The notes under the pieces are model-generated. The model saw nothing but the letters and a program-made list of their open reading frames with translations. It did no database searches and was not told the origin of the DNA. The position numbers and the translations under genes were made by a program. A stretch of DNA of 64,000 nt from NCBI RefSeq assembly GCF_003660105.1, contig NZ_CP032823.1:1736001-1800000 (forward strand). Reading direction: 5' to 3'. Origin of the DNA: Aliarcobacter cryaerophilus ATCC 43158 (GTDB lineage Bacteria > Campylobacterota > Campylobacteria > Campylobacterales > Arcobacteraceae). This document shows, one piece after another, positions 18,326 to 27,872 of the stretch (position 1 is its first letter; each line of letters starts with the position of its first letter).

Positions 18326-18817
18326 TTAGTCCCTTTTCTGCTTATCTTTATTGTATCTTTCTAATTTCTGAACCAATCTTGATGAATTCTCAACACTCAT
18401 TGTCTTCATAATATTTGATACATTTGATTCCTTTAATCTGACGATTATATCAAAAACATCTTCAATTTTACCTTCTAGTATCATTTGATCAAAAATATCA
18501 GAAGCAACTTTTGCTTTCATAAGTTCAAAAACTCTTATTGATTTTTTAACAACCTCAGCTCTTATATCTTTTAATGTCTCATCATTTTTTTCATATAATC
18601 TTTTAATTTCTGCTTTCTCTTGCTCTATTTTTACTAGAATATCTTCAAGTTCTTTTTTTTGTTTTTGATACTCTTTCTCTTTTTCATTATAAAAATTATT
18701 TAATTCATTTTTTAACTCTAAAACTTCCATTTTCTGTTTAGTTAATGAACTACTTGTTTCAACAGCTGCATTTAAAGATAGTGAAAAAACTATTATTATT
18801 AAGATTTTATTTATCAA
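18326..18817 (-). CDS. MotE-like flagellar coiled-coil protein
   Basis: 163 residues. Signal peptide (1-17, IIIVFSLSLNAAV), a long coiled coil rich in Lys and Glu (about 25-95) and a C-terminal MgtE-N-like block (LMKAKVASDIFDQMI, then IIVRLKESNVSNIMKTM and RLVQKLERY). This combination is that of the MotE family of periplasmic flagellar proteins; I name it by architecture only. It overlaps the fliJ-like gene by 4 bp. Confidence 0.72.
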   Translation of the reverse strand: MINKILIIIVFSLSLNAAVETSSSLTKQKMEVLELKNELNNFYNEKEKEYQKQKKELEDILVKIEQEKAEIKRLYEKNDETLKDIRAEVVKKSIRVFELMKAKVASDIFDQMILEGKIEDVFDIIVRLKESNVSNIMKTMSVENSSRLVQKLERYNKDKQKRD

Positions 18818-19224
18818 TTTTTTCCTTTAATATATTTACTTTGAATGAACTCTTCACTCTCTAATATTTCAAAATGTAAAGCATCTTTTCTTTTTTGTTC
18901 TTTCTCTTCATCCAAAATATATTTATATTGCTCACTCTCTTTTTGTAATTCTATAATCTCTACAAATATATCATCTATTTTTTTTAGAAGTTGGTTTTTT
19001 TTACTTAATAAATTTTTTACCTCAAATCTTAAAGTATCTTTATGCATAGCTAAAATCATAAAATCTGAAATTGAACCTAGTTTTTCAACAGTTGTTGTAT
19101 TTATTCTATGATTTAAATCTCCAACTTCTTTATCTATTTTATAAACTTCTTGCTCTAAACTTGATTTTTCTATTAGTTTTTGTTCAGTTTGTGTTTTTTT
19201 AAGATTGTATAGTTTTTTTATCAT
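18814..19224 (-). CDS. FliJ-like flagellar export protein
   Basis: 136 residues, almost wholly helical coiled coil (KKLYNLKKTQTEQKLIEKSS through the basic end). FliJ links the export ATPase FliI to the export gate. Its sequence is poorly conserved, so the call rests on length, coiled-coil form and position between fliQ and motE-like genes. Confidence 0.65.
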   Translation of the reverse strand: MIKKLYNLKKTQTEQKLIEKSSLEQEVYKIDKEVGDLNHRINTTTVEKLGSISDFMILAMHKDTLRFEVKNLLSKKNQLLKKIDDIFVEIIELQKESEQYKYILDEEKEQKRKDALHFEILESEEFIQSKYIKGKN

Positions 19225-19485
19225 CTACTTACCAAATATTAAAATCATATTCCATAAATCTATTGTAAATGCTTCAATATGATCGCCAACCCAAGGAAGT
19301 GTAAACAATATAAATGCTGATACAAAAATCATTTTTGGTACAAAAGAGAGTGCTGCATCATTTACTTGTGTAACAGCAGAAAATATAGATATGATAAGTC
19401 CTATAATCATACTAACCATGAGTGATGGCATACCAACTAACAAAATTATCTTAACTGTATTTTGGGCAATTGCCAATAAATCCAT
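19225..19485 (-). CDS. fliQ: Flagellar type III export protein FliQ
   Basis: 86 residues with two membrane segments (about 15-37 and 50-72), typical of FliQ. The family block LLVGMPSLMVSMIIGLIISIF and VNDAALSFVPKM are visible. FliQ is part of the FliPQR export gate in the inner membrane. The adjacent upstream gene ends 1 bp away. Confidence 0.93.
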   Translation of the reverse strand: MDLLAIAQNTVKIILLVGMPSLMVSMIIGLIISIFSAVTQVNDAALSFVPKMIFVSAFILFTLPWVGDHIEAFTIDLWNMILIFGK

Positions 19486-19486
19486 A

Positions 19487-20821
19487 TTACTCTTTTATTT
19501 TTATTGTTATTTCTAAAGTTTTATTATTTAATAATTTTGATATTAAACTAGCTATATCATTCACATTTGAACTGCCAATATCAAAATTACTATTTAAATT
19601 TTCTAATTGTTGCTGTTCTTGTCTATTTTGATTATCAATTTGCATAGCATTTGATATATTTGAACTACTCAAAGCTTCAATTAAATCTTGCTCATTTAAA
19701 CTATCTAACTCCAAAAAATCATCACTCATATCTTCTCCTTTTTTGCTTATATCAGCTGGGTCTTGATTTTTTAAATCAAGTTCATCAAAATCAAAATTTT
19801 CTAAAATAAACTCATCTAACTCTTCTATTTTTTGATCATCTAGATTTTCTTCTTCAACTTTTTCCTCTAAGTTATCAATTATATCAATATTTTTATCTAT
19901 TTTATTCATATCTTCGTTTTTGTTAAAATCTATATCTTCAAAAACTTTATCAAAATCAAACTCAAAATCTTTAATACTTTCTAAATTATCTTCTTCAGCA
20001 TCTTCTTTTTTATCATCTTCTTGCAAAACTATATTTATAGGTTTAATACTAGTTTCATTCATATCAAAAATTGTATTATTTGGAAAAATCTCATCTAAAA
20101 AATTTGTATCTTCAAAAGTCTCACCAACAAACTCATAATCATCTTCATCAACTATACTAGTATTCAAAATGTCCTGTAATAAATCCTCATCACTTTTTAA
20201 ATCTTCGTTAAAAGTTGAATCATCATCATAATCGAAAGAGACATTATTTAATCCAAAATTTTCATCAAAATCTTCCATATTAATATAATTTGTATCTGTT
20301 TTAACTTCATCTGAAGTGTCAACTTCAATTAAACTATCAAGTTCTTTTATATTAATTCCAACTGGTTCTTCTAAAATAGAACTAGTTAAATGTTTATCAT
20401 TCTCTTTCTCTTTACTTTCTAAAAGATTCGCTAACTCATTATCTAAAACCAAATCTTCATTTTTTAGCTCTAAATTTTTATCTTTTTCATTTGAAATAAT
20501 TCTCTCATATTTTCTAATTATATAATTTGGTATCTCTTCTAATGAATCAATTGATAAATCATTTACTCCATATTGAAGTAAAAATTCTTCTTCTATTCCA
20601 TCTTTTTGTTTTAAAAACTTAAATCTACTTTTCTTTATTATTTTATCTTCATCAATCAAGTAAATATCGTTTGGATTTATAGCTATTTTCTCTTTTAAGA
20701 TTTCAATATTTGATACATCTTCAATTTTTACATCTTCTAAAATTGTCTCTATTTTAGAATTTACTAAAATTTTTTGTACTTCATTTTTAAAGTTTTGATT
20801 TCCGTAGATGAAAATATTCAA
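19487..20821 (-). CDS. Highly acidic flagellar-cluster protein with pseudo-receiver N terminus
   Basis: 444 residues, unrecognised by family name. Residues 1 to about 108 alternate strand and helix like a receiver domain (MNIFIYGN, NDIYLIDED, FLLQYGVNDLSIDSLEEI) but lack the receiver acidic pair and phospho-Asp in usual form. Residues 110-400 are extremely rich in Asp, Glu and Asn with few hydrophobics, so they are probably disordered. A short conserved-looking tail (SNVNDIASLISKLL) ends the chain. It heads the minus-strand flagellar operon, 1 bp from fliQ and divergent from flgI. Related acidic proteins occur in flagellar loci of Campylobacterota; its role is unknown. Confidence 0.75.
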   Translation of the reverse strand: MNIFIYGNQNFKNEVQKILVNSKIETILEDVKIEDVSNIEILKEKIAINPNDIYLIDEDKIIKKSRFKFLKQKDGIEEEFLLQYGVNDLSIDSLEEIPNYIIRKYERIISNEKDKNLELKNEDLVLDNELANLLESKEKENDKHLTSSILEEPVGINIKELDSLIEVDTSDEVKTDTNYINMEDFDENFGLNNVSFDYDDDSTFNEDLKSDEDLLQDILNTSIVDEDDYEFVGETFEDTNFLDEIFPNNTIFDMNETSIKPINIVLQEDDKKEDAEEDNLESIKDFEFDFDKVFEDIDFNKNEDMNKIDKNIDIIDNLEEKVEEENLDDQKIEELDEFILENFDFDELDLKNQDPADISKKGEDMSDDFLELDSLNEQDLIEALSSSNISNAMQIDNQNRQEQQQLENLNSNFDIGSSNVNDIASLISKLLNNKTLEITIKIKE

Positions 20822-20919
20822 TATCTTTTGCCCTATATAATTTAAAATTTTGCTTTGATTATACCTTTTTTTATTAAAATTTCGATAAAATAAAAACTAA
20901 AAATTTATAAAGGATTTTT

Positions 20920-21969
20920 TTGAAAATTTTTATTATCATCTCTTTACTTATTTGCTCTTTGTATTCTCAAACTATAAAAGATATTTCAAATGTTATTGGA
21001 ATAAGAGACAATCAACTTATTGGTTATGGTCTTATTGTCGGACTACCAGGAACTGGTGATAAATCTAAGTTTACAATGCAAAGCTTACAAAACTTACTTA
21101 CAAACTCATATATAAAAATTCCTGCTGGTTCTATTAATTCAAAAAATATTGCTGCTGTTATGGTAACTGCTGATTTACCAGCATTTTCAAGACAAGGTGA
21201 TAAAATCAAAGTTACAGTTTCTACTATTGGTGATGCAAAATCTATAGATTTTGGTGAGCTTTTAATGACTCAACTAAAAGGTGTTGATGGAAATGTTTAT
21301 GCAGTTGCTCAAGGAACTGTTGTAGCAAATACAAATAATAAAACAACAGGTTTTATATATGAAGGCGCTACAGTTGAAAATGAGATAGATTATGAACTTC
21401 AAGGTGAAAAATCTATACAGTTGAGTCTATATAAAAATTCTGCAAAAAATGCTGACTTAGTAGAGAAAAAAATAAATGAAGTGTTTGGACAAAAACTTGC
21501 TACTGCTTTGGATACTCGAACTATTGAAGTTCAAAAACCAAACAATATGTCAATAGTAAGCTTTATTTCAAAAGTTGAAAATATAGAGTTAGACTCTACA
21601 TTTAGAAAAAAACTTATTATTGATGTAAATAGAGAGTCTATTATTGCAGGTGGAGATATTGTTATTTCACCAATAGTAATAGCAAGAAATAATTTCACAA
21701 TAAGAATTGATAAGTCAGGATTAGGCGATGTAGATTGGAATAATCCATCTATAAATAAAGGTGTTGATATTGGTGATAATGTAAAAATTGCAGACAAACC
21801 AGTAATTGATATAAATAATGCTATGATAAATACAAAAAATGAGCCAACTGTATCTGATTTAGTTCGTTCTATGAAGGTGATGAAAGTTCCTATGAATGAG
21901 ATTATAGATACCCTTAGAATGATTAAAGAAATGGGTGCTATTGATGTTGATATTGAATTAAGAGGATAA
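20920..21969 (+). CDS. flgI: Flagellar P-ring protein
   Basis: 349 residues, the usual FlgI length. A Sec signal peptide (1-16, ending YSQ) is followed by the family opening DISNVIGIRDNQLIGYGLIVGLPGTGDKS, read in part as NQLIGYGLIVGLPGTGD. The C terminus ends with SDLVRSMKVMKVPMNEIIDTL. FlgI forms the P-ring in the periplasm and partners with FlgH. Start is TTG behind TAAAGGATTTTT. fliM follows 6 bp after its stop. Confidence 0.94.
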   Translation: MKIFIIISLLICSLYSQTIKDISNVIGIRDNQLIGYGLIVGLPGTGDKSKFTMQSLQNLLTNSYIKIPAGSINSKNIAAVMVTADLPAFSRQGDKIKVTVSTIGDAKSIDFGELLMTQLKGVDGNVYAVAQGTVVANTNNKTTGFIYEGATVENEIDYELQGEKSIQLSLYKNSAKNADLVEKKINEVFGQKLATALDTRTIEVQKPNNMSIVSFISKVENIELDSTFRKKLIIDVNRESIIAGGDIVISPIVIARNNFTIRIDKSGLGDVDWNNPSINKGVDIGDNVKIADKPVIDINNAMINTKNEPTVSDLVRSMKVMKVPMNEIIDTLRMIKEMGAIDVDIELRG

Positions 21970-21975
21970 TGAACT

Positions 21976-23091
21976 ATGGCAGAATTTTTAAGTCAAGATG
22001 AGATAGATGCTCTTTTAGATATAGCTGAGCAAGGTGATGATATTGATGGAACAAATCCACTTGATAAATTTACAGCTAAAGAGAAAAATTACTCTATATA
22101 TGACTTCAAAAAACCTAATAGAGTAACACTAGATCAACTAAAAGCTCTTACAACAATGCATGATAAGATGCTTAGAGAATTTACAAATGATTTAAGTTCA
22201 ATGCTTAGAAAAGTTGTAGATGTAAAACTAACATCAATTGAACAGATGACTTATGGTGAATTTATTTTATCTATTCCTCAAGTTACATCTCTTAGCACAT
22301 TATCTATGAAACCTCTTGATGGAAGAATTGTAATTGAGTGTAACCCTACAATTTCACATAAGGTAATAGCTGATTTACTAGGAAGTGGTGCTGTAAATAC
22401 TATGGATAATCTTGATAGAGAATTAACAGAAATAGAGATAAAAGTCCTTGAGCATTTTTATAAAATGTTTATTAAAATTTTATATAAAACTTGGAGTGAT
22501 GTTTCTAGTTTAAATTTTAAAATAGAATCTAGTGATACAAATGCAAATGCTATTCAGATAGTTTCAGATCATGATATAGTTTTACTTGTAGTTTTTGAAA
22601 TAACTATCGATGAAGATTCAGGTTTTTTATCTATTTGCTACCCTATTTCTTATATTGAACCTCTACTAAATAAAATTGTTGATAAGATTTTTAGTGAAGG
22701 TAAAAACAAAAAACTAAGCAGAAAACAAGATATAAAAACTCTAATTTCAGGTGCTAGAATGAAAATAGAACCAATTATGGCTGAAACAGAGATGACTACT
22801 TTAGAAATTTTAAATTTAAAAGAGGGTGACGTAATTGTATTTAACAAAAATGCTGCCTCATCTGATAGTATAGTTTATGTAAATAAAAAAGAGAAATTTT
22901 CTGCTGTTTGTGGAATTTCAAATAATAGAAAAGCTATTGAGATTAGATCAAATCTTGATAAAGAGAAACAAGAGACTTTAGAATCTCTTAGACTTATGAG
23001 AGAAGAGAGAGAACAAAAAGCAAAAGAGAATGCTGAAAATATTAAAAAATTAATAAATGAAAGAAAAGGTTCTAATTTTTCAATAGGCTAA
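21976..23091 (+). CDS. fliM: Flagellar motor switch protein FliM
   Basis: 371 residues. FliM binds phosphorylated CheY and switches rotation in the C ring. The N-terminal CheY-binding motif is visible as FLSQDEIDALLD, followed by the CheC-like middle domain (LTTMHDKMLREFTNDLSS, then LLGSGAVNTMDNLDRELTEIE) and the C-terminal FliN-like domain (KEGDVIVFNKNA). The final 40 residues are a charged helix. Its stop codon lies inside a palindrome shared with pyrC. Confidence 0.93.
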   Translation: MAEFLSQDEIDALLDIAEQGDDIDGTNPLDKFTAKEKNYSIYDFKKPNRVTLDQLKALTTMHDKMLREFTNDLSSMLRKVVDVKLTSIEQMTYGEFILSIPQVTSLSTLSMKPLDGRIVIECNPTISHKVIADLLGSGAVNTMDNLDRELTEIEIKVLEHFYKMFIKILYKTWSDVSSLNFKIESSDTNANAIQIVSDHDIVLLVVFEITIDEDSGFLSICYPISYIEPLLNKIVDKIFSEGKNKKLSRKQDIKTLISGARMKIEPIMAETEMTTLEILNLKEGDVIVFNKNAASSDSIVYVNKKEKFSAVCGISNNRKAIEIRSNLDKEKQETLESLRLMREEREQKAKENAENIKKLINERKGSNFSIG

Positions 23092-23103
23092 ATTTAGCCT
23101 ATT
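23082..23103. terminator. 22-bp palindrome spanning the fliM and pyrC stop codons
   Basis: Perfect inverted repeat: an 11-bp arm beginning AATAGGCTAAA at 23082-23092 and its exact complement at 23093-23103. It includes the fliM stop codon and reaches the pyrC stop codon (minus strand). T-tracts on either side are poor, so it may act as an mRNA 3' end or partial bidirectional terminator. Confidence 0.6.
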
Positions 23104-24127
23104 ATTTAATACTCTCTATACTCCAAGATATAGTTTTTCCTGCATACATCGGTACAACTTTTTCATCTTTATACTCATAAATAGCTGGAACTGTAAAATC
23201 TTTTTTTATTAGTTTTATAATTTTTTCTTTTATATTTAATCCATAAATATTTTTTGCATTATTTGATACAAAATCATTTAAATTATTCAAGCAACCATAT
23301 TTTTCAAAAAGTTCAACTAAAACTTGTAAAGCAATTGGTGATGTGAAAACTCCTGCTGCACAACCACAACACTCTTTTTTATGTTTTGGATGAGGAGCAC
23401 TATCACTTCCAAACATAAGTTTTGGATGAGCTTTTAAAGCTGCATTTAAAAGTGCTGTTCTATCTTCAGGTCTTTTTGCTATTGGTTTACAAAAAAGATG
23501 AGGATCTAACATTCCACCTGCTACATCATCTAAAGTTATTAGTAAATGGTGCAAAGTAACTGTCGCATAAAGATTTGGATAAATATCTAGTAATTCAACC
23601 GCATCTTTTGTTGTAATATGCTCCATAATTATTTTTAAATCTGGAAAAGATGAAGCAATACTTTCATAAATTGCCATAAACTCTTTTTCTCTATCCATTA
23701 CAAAACCATTTGTTTCTCCATGAATACATAAAGGAATACCAAGCTTGCTCATATTTTCCAAAGTAGCTCTTAAAACTTCAATATCCATAGATGAAACTCC
23801 TGTTTCAGAGTTTGTTGTAATTCCTGCTGGATATAGCTTTATTCCAATTATCTCATCTTTTATATCTTCCAAAAATTCAAAGCTATAGTTATTTTGAAAA
23901 AATAGTGTCATATATGGCGTAAAATTATCATCTTTGCATGCTTCAATAATTCTTTTTTTATAAGATAGAAGAGCCTCTTTTGTTGTAATTGGAGGAACTA
24001 AATTTGGCATAACCAAAGCACCACTAAAACTGTTTGACGTAAGAGGAGCAACAAGCCGAAGCATGTCACCATCTCTTAAATGCAAGTGCATATCCATAGG
24101 TTCATTTAAAATAAATGTCATTTCCAT
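23102..24127 (-). CDS. pyrC: Dihydroorotase
   Basis: 341 residues, class II PyrC length. It cyclises carbamoyl-aspartate to dihydroorotate in pyrimidine synthesis. Zinc-site motifs are visible: DMHLHLRDG near the N terminus, [12 protein letters not shown] with the carboxylated lysine, [15 protein letters not shown], and [15 protein letters not shown]. The start directly abuts the glnB stop (TAA then ATG), so it is co-translated with the PII gene; an ATG two codons later is also possible. Confidence 0.95.
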   Translation of the reverse strand: MEMTFILNEPMDMHLHLRDGDMLRLVAPLTSNSFSGALVMPNLVPPITTKEALLSYKKRIIEACKDDNFTPYMTLFFQNNYSFEFLEDIKDEIIGIKLYPAGITTNSETGVSSMDIEVLRATLENMSKLGIPLCIHGETNGFVMDREKEFMAIYESIASSFPDLKIIMEHITTKDAVELLDIYPNLYATVTLHHLLITLDDVAGGMLDPHLFCKPIAKRPEDRTALLNAALKAHPKLMFGSDSAPHPKHKKECCGCAAGVFTSPIALQVLVELFEKYGCLNNLNDFVSNNAKNIYGLNIKEKIIKLIKKDFTVPAIYEYKDEKVVPMYAGKTISWSIESIK

Positions 24128-24505
<378 letters not shown>

Positions 24506-24522
24506 TTATTAAACTAATATTA

Positions 24523-25716
24523 TTAGAATGCTCGTTTAAATTCTGGATAAGCTTCCAAACCGCACTCTTCAACATCTAAACCTTGCATTTCTTGGTCTCG
24601 TTTTGCTCTTATTGGCATTATTTTATGTAAAATATACAACAATACATAAGAACTTACAAAAACAAAGACTCCAACAAATACAACCCCTTTTAATTGTCCT
24701 AAGAATGTAATATCATCGCCATTTGAAGCGAAAATTCCAACTGCTAATGTTCCCCAAATTCCATTTATTAAATGTACAGATAAAGCTCCAACAGGATCAT
24801 CTATTCTTAATTTGTCAAACATAAATACACCAAGAACAACCAGTATTCCACCAATTGCTCCTATTAAAATAGGAGAGTAAACACCAACTACATCAGCTGC
24901 TGCTGTAATTGAAACAAGACCACCTAAACCACCATTTAGAATCATTGTAATATCAAACTTTTTGTACATAACATACATCATTATTGCTACTGAAATTGCT
25001 CCTGCAAAACCAGCTGTATTTGTATTTAAAATTACCAATGAAACAAGATGTGCATCCTCTTTTGTAGCAATACTACCTACACTTCCACCATTAAATCCAA
25101 ACCAACCAATCCATAAAAGTAAAGCTCCCAAAGTTACCAAAGGAATATTTGAAGCAGGAATAACTCTAACTCCACCCTCTTTTGTATATCTTCCAGTTCT
25201 AGCTCCTACTATTAGTAAAGCAGCCAATAAAGCCCAACCACCAGTACTGTGTATAATTGTAGAACCTGCTAAATCATGCATTGATGATATATCTAAGATT
25301 GTATCTTTTAGGAAATTTGAACCCCAAGTTAAATTAACCACTAAAGGATATAAAATAGAACTCATAATTATTGTAAATATTGCTATTGGTATTACTCTAG
25401 CTCTTTCACTAATACCACCACTCATAACATTCATTGCCTTTCCAACGAAAGCCATCTGAAATAAAACCGTTGCATAATTTATATTTTCATCGTTTAGTCC
25501 TTCTCCAAATGCTAAAGAATAACCAACTAAAACGAATGCTAAAGATGCAATTGAAAAAATAAGAATATTGATAGTTAATACAGCAGTAACATTTTTTGTT
25601 CTAACAATTCCAGCTTCCAACATAGCAAAGCCAGGATACATAAAAACAACCAAAGTCATCGCAAACAGTACGTAGAGTGTGTCAATAATATATGACATAT
25701 CAGACATAGTTTCCAT
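24523..25716 (-). CDS. amtB: Ammonium transporter AmtB
   Basis: 397 residues with about 11 membrane segments. Amt signatures are visible: MYPGFAMLEAGIVRTKN near the N terminus, DLAGSTIIHSTGGWALLAAL with the pore His, GWFGFNGGS and NTAGFAGA. It imports ammonium across the inner membrane and is gated by PII, which is encoded 56 bp downstream. A probable promoter and a 12-bp palindrome lie in its short leader (25744-25769). Confidence 0.95.
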   Translation of the reverse strand: METMSDMSYIIDTLYVLFAMTLVVFMYPGFAMLEAGIVRTKNVTAVLTINILIFSIASLAFVLVGYSLAFGEGLNDENINYATVLFQMAFVGKAMNVMSGGISERARVIPIAIFTIIMSSILYPLVVNLTWGSNFLKDTILDISSMHDLAGSTIIHSTGGWALLAALLIVGARTGRYTKEGGVRVIPASNIPLVTLGALLLWIGWFGFNGGSVGSIATKEDAHLVSLVILNTNTAGFAGAISVAIMMYVMYKKFDITMILNGGLGGLVSITAAADVVGVYSPILIGAIGGILVVLGVFMFDKLRIDDPVGALSVHLINGIWGTLAVGIFASNGDDITFLGQLKGVVFVGVFVFVSSYVLLYILHKIMPIRAKRDQEMQGLDVEECGLEAYPEFKRAF

Positions 25717-25743
25717 AAAGTAGTCCTTTTAGAGAGTAAAGTC

Positions 25744-25755
25744 TCCAGCGCTGGA
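25744..25755. promoter_or_regulatory. 12-bp perfect palindrome in the amtB leader
   Basis: TCCAGC followed by GCTGGA, GC-rich in an otherwise AT-rich gap. It lies 28 bp upstream of the amtB start. A likely minus-strand -10 box (TAAAAT, 25764-25769) places it at about +2 to +13 of the transcript, so it could be an operator or an early RNA hairpin. The remaining gap to the ankyrin gene holds only AT-rich sequence plus the two promoters. Confidence 0.45.
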
Positions 25756-25763
25756 CGAGCAGA

Positions 25764-25769
25764 ATTTTA
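25764..25769 (-). promoter_or_regulatory. -10 box for amtB-glnB-pyrC
   Basis: TAAAAT on the minus strand in TTTGATAAAATTCTGC, 48 bp upstream of the amtB ATG. It matches the extended AT-rich -10 of Campylobacterota. No nitrogen-regulator site is recognisable beyond the nearby palindrome. Confidence 0.4.
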
Positions 25770-25913
25770 TCAAATAAAAGATTAAATAAAGATAAAATAT
25801 CTTACTTATAGCTTAAAATTTAAATATTTATATTTTTTATCTCTTTTATGTATATTTTAGTAACACTTTTTTAAATATTCTTTTAATTAATATTTAAATT
25901 ACTTTGATTGTAA

Positions 25914-25919
25914 TATAAT
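25914..25919 (+). promoter_or_regulatory. -10 box for the ankyrin-glnD operon
   Basis: TATAAT, 24 bp upstream of the ankyrin gene ATG, followed by TTTAGGAAG as the ribosome binding site. Confidence 0.5.
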
Positions 25920-25943
25920 AAAAAAAATTTAGGAAGTAAAATT

Positions 25944-27872
25944 ATGATAGGATTACTTGGTTCTAAAAAATTCTCAAATGATGATTTGATAAAAGAGCTT
26001 TTAAGCCCTAATTTAAATATTGAGAATTTAAACAAAATAAAAGAGAAATCAAAGATAGATTTAAACTCTTTATACTTAAACGGTGAACCTATTTTAATAG
26101 CTTGTTGTAAAAAAGATTTATACAATTCTTGTTTATGGTTACTTGAAAATAAGATTGATTTGGAGCTTGAAAACAATCTAAAAGAGAGTGCATTATTTTA
26201 TACAATATACTCAAAAGATAGTAAACTTCTAGAAACTTTATTAGATTTTGGTGCTAATTTAAACCACTTAAACAACAAAAATAGAACTGTTCTTCAAGAA
26301 TCAATTCATAATGCAAATAAAAAAATAGTTAGATTTTTAATACAAAAAACAAACTCTTTCACAAATTGTGATAATGATGGTAATAATGTTCTTTTTGACG
26401 CAGTATCAAATGGAAATATGAATATTATAAAAAAAATAGTCTCTTTAGAAAAAATTGATTTAAACCATAAAAATAAAATTGGAGATACTATTTTACATCT
26501 TGATAATTGTTACAATAATATTGATTTGGCTATATATTTACTAAATCAAGGTGCAAATCCAACAATCCCAAATAATAAATCAATTAGCTACTTATTTTTC
26601 GCTGCTACAAAAGGTTTGGAAGCTTTTACTTTTATAAAAAGAGCATCTGAACTAGAGTTTAACTTAAATATAAAAAATCATGAAAATAAAAATATTTTAA
26701 TGAAAGCAGTTGAACACTTTTTACAAATTCAAAATAGAGAAAAAAAAGATAGTCAATCTGAATTAATTAAAGCTTTAGTACATCAAAATATAAATGTTCA
26801 AGCAATGGATAACAAAAATGAAACAATATTTTTTAATATCACAAGAAGTTTAGATAGAGATTTAATTCACTATTTACTAAACAATCTTGAAAAATTAAAT
26901 CTAAATAGACAAAATGTAGAAGGTCTTACAGTTTTATCAATTTTAATATTAAATGGCATAGCTAATATGGATTTGATTAAACTATATATTGAAAAAGGTG
27001 CTGATTTAGAGTTCAAAAATAGAGATAATGTTTGTGTAGTTGAAACTCTTATAAATATTATTTTACATTTAGAAAATGAGCAAAATCTTGATTTAATTTA
27101 TAAAGAAAATCTAAATCAAAATGCTCAATACAAAGATATTTTAGAAGCTTTAACAACAAGCTATAATCTTGATTTTAACAGATTAAACTCTAAAAACAAA
27201 CCACTATTTTTTGATAGCTTATTAAATTTTAACTTCTCATTATTTAAGATTTTAAGAACAAAAAATCTACAAATAAATTCAACTGATATAAATGGTAATA
27301 ATATTATTTTTCATCTTTTAGAGCAAGATTTGCAAAAAAGAGTTGAAAATAGAAGAGTTTTATTGAATACTATAAAAAATTTAGTTGTTGCAGGAGTTGA
27401 TATAAATGCCACAAATGATATAGGTATTACAGCTTTAGAGTTTGCAATTTTAAATGAAAAAGATGATATTTTGAAACTTATTTTGGATTTAAGAGCAAAT
27501 ACCAACTTTGTAGATGAAAAAGGAAGAAATCTAATCCATACAACAATTTTTAAAGATAAAGAAAAATATATTAAAACAATATCTCAATACAACAATACTA
27601 TTGTAAATCAAGCAGATAATTTTGGAGCAAAACCTATAAATTATGCTGCTTTTATGGGTAAAAAAAGTGTTGTTTTGGAACTTATTGATTTAGGAGCATC
27701 TATAAATAACTCAGGTAAAAAATCACCAAATATCTTGGAATTCTTAAAAAGATATCACAAGAATATTTTAAATCTAAGCTTTGGTGTTGATGATTCAAAC
27801 AATAAATCAAACCTAAATAAATTAGCTGAAAATATGATTTTAGAGTTTGAAATAGATATTTCAAAACAATGA
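25944..27872 (+). CDS. Ankyrin-repeat protein coupled to glnD
   Basis: 642 residues, cytoplasmic (no signal peptide). After an N-terminal stretch of about 70 residues, the chain is built of roughly 33-residue ankyrin-like repeats; clear examples are LLETLLDFGANLNHLNNKN, AIYLLNQGANPTIPNNK, LIKLYIEKGADLEFKNRD and NLVVAGVDINATNDIG. The stop codon overlaps the glnD ATG (ATGA), so the two are translationally coupled. Ankyrin repeats bind proteins; a partner role for GlnD or PII is inferred from position only. Confidence 0.85.
   Translation: MIGLLGSKKFSNDDLIKELLSPNLNIENLNKIKEKSKIDLNSLYLNGEPILIACCKKDLYNSCLWLLENKIDLELENNLKESALFYTIYSKDSKLLETLLDFGANLNHLNNKNRTVLQESIHNANKKIVRFLIQKTNSFTNCDNDGNNVLFDAVSNGNMNIIKKIVSLEKIDLNHKNKIGDTILHLDNCYNNIDLAIYLLNQGANPTIPNNKSISYLFFAATKGLEAFTFIKRASELEFNLNIKNHENKNILMKAVEHFLQIQNREKKDSQSELIKALVHQNINVQAMDNKNETIFFNITRSLDRDLIHYLLNNLEKLNLNRQNVEGLTVLSILILNGIANMDLIKLYIEKGADLEFKNRDNVCVVETLINIILHLENEQNLDLIYKENLNQNAQYKDILEALTTSYNLDFNRLNSKNKPLFFDSLLNFNFSLFKILRTKNLQINSTDINGNNIIFHLLEQDLQKRVENRRVLLNTIKNLVVAGVDINATNDIGITALEFAILNEKDDILKLILDLRANTNFVDEKGRNLIHTTIFKDKEKYIKTISQYNNTIVNQADNFGAKPINYAAFMGKKSVVLELIDLGASINNSGKKSPNILEFLKRYHKNILNLSFGVDDSNNKSNLNKLAENMILEFEIDISKQ

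Noticed and set aside
20316-20525. Serine-rich plus-strand frames opposite the acidic flagellar gene (also 19920-20138)
   Set aside because: Asp/Glu-rich codons read backwards give Ser/Phe/Leu-rich frames; this is a composition artefact.
24962-25459. 165-residue plus-strand frame opposite amtB
   Set aside because: It is antisense to a clear, full-length AmtB and has no ribosome binding site or recognisable fold.
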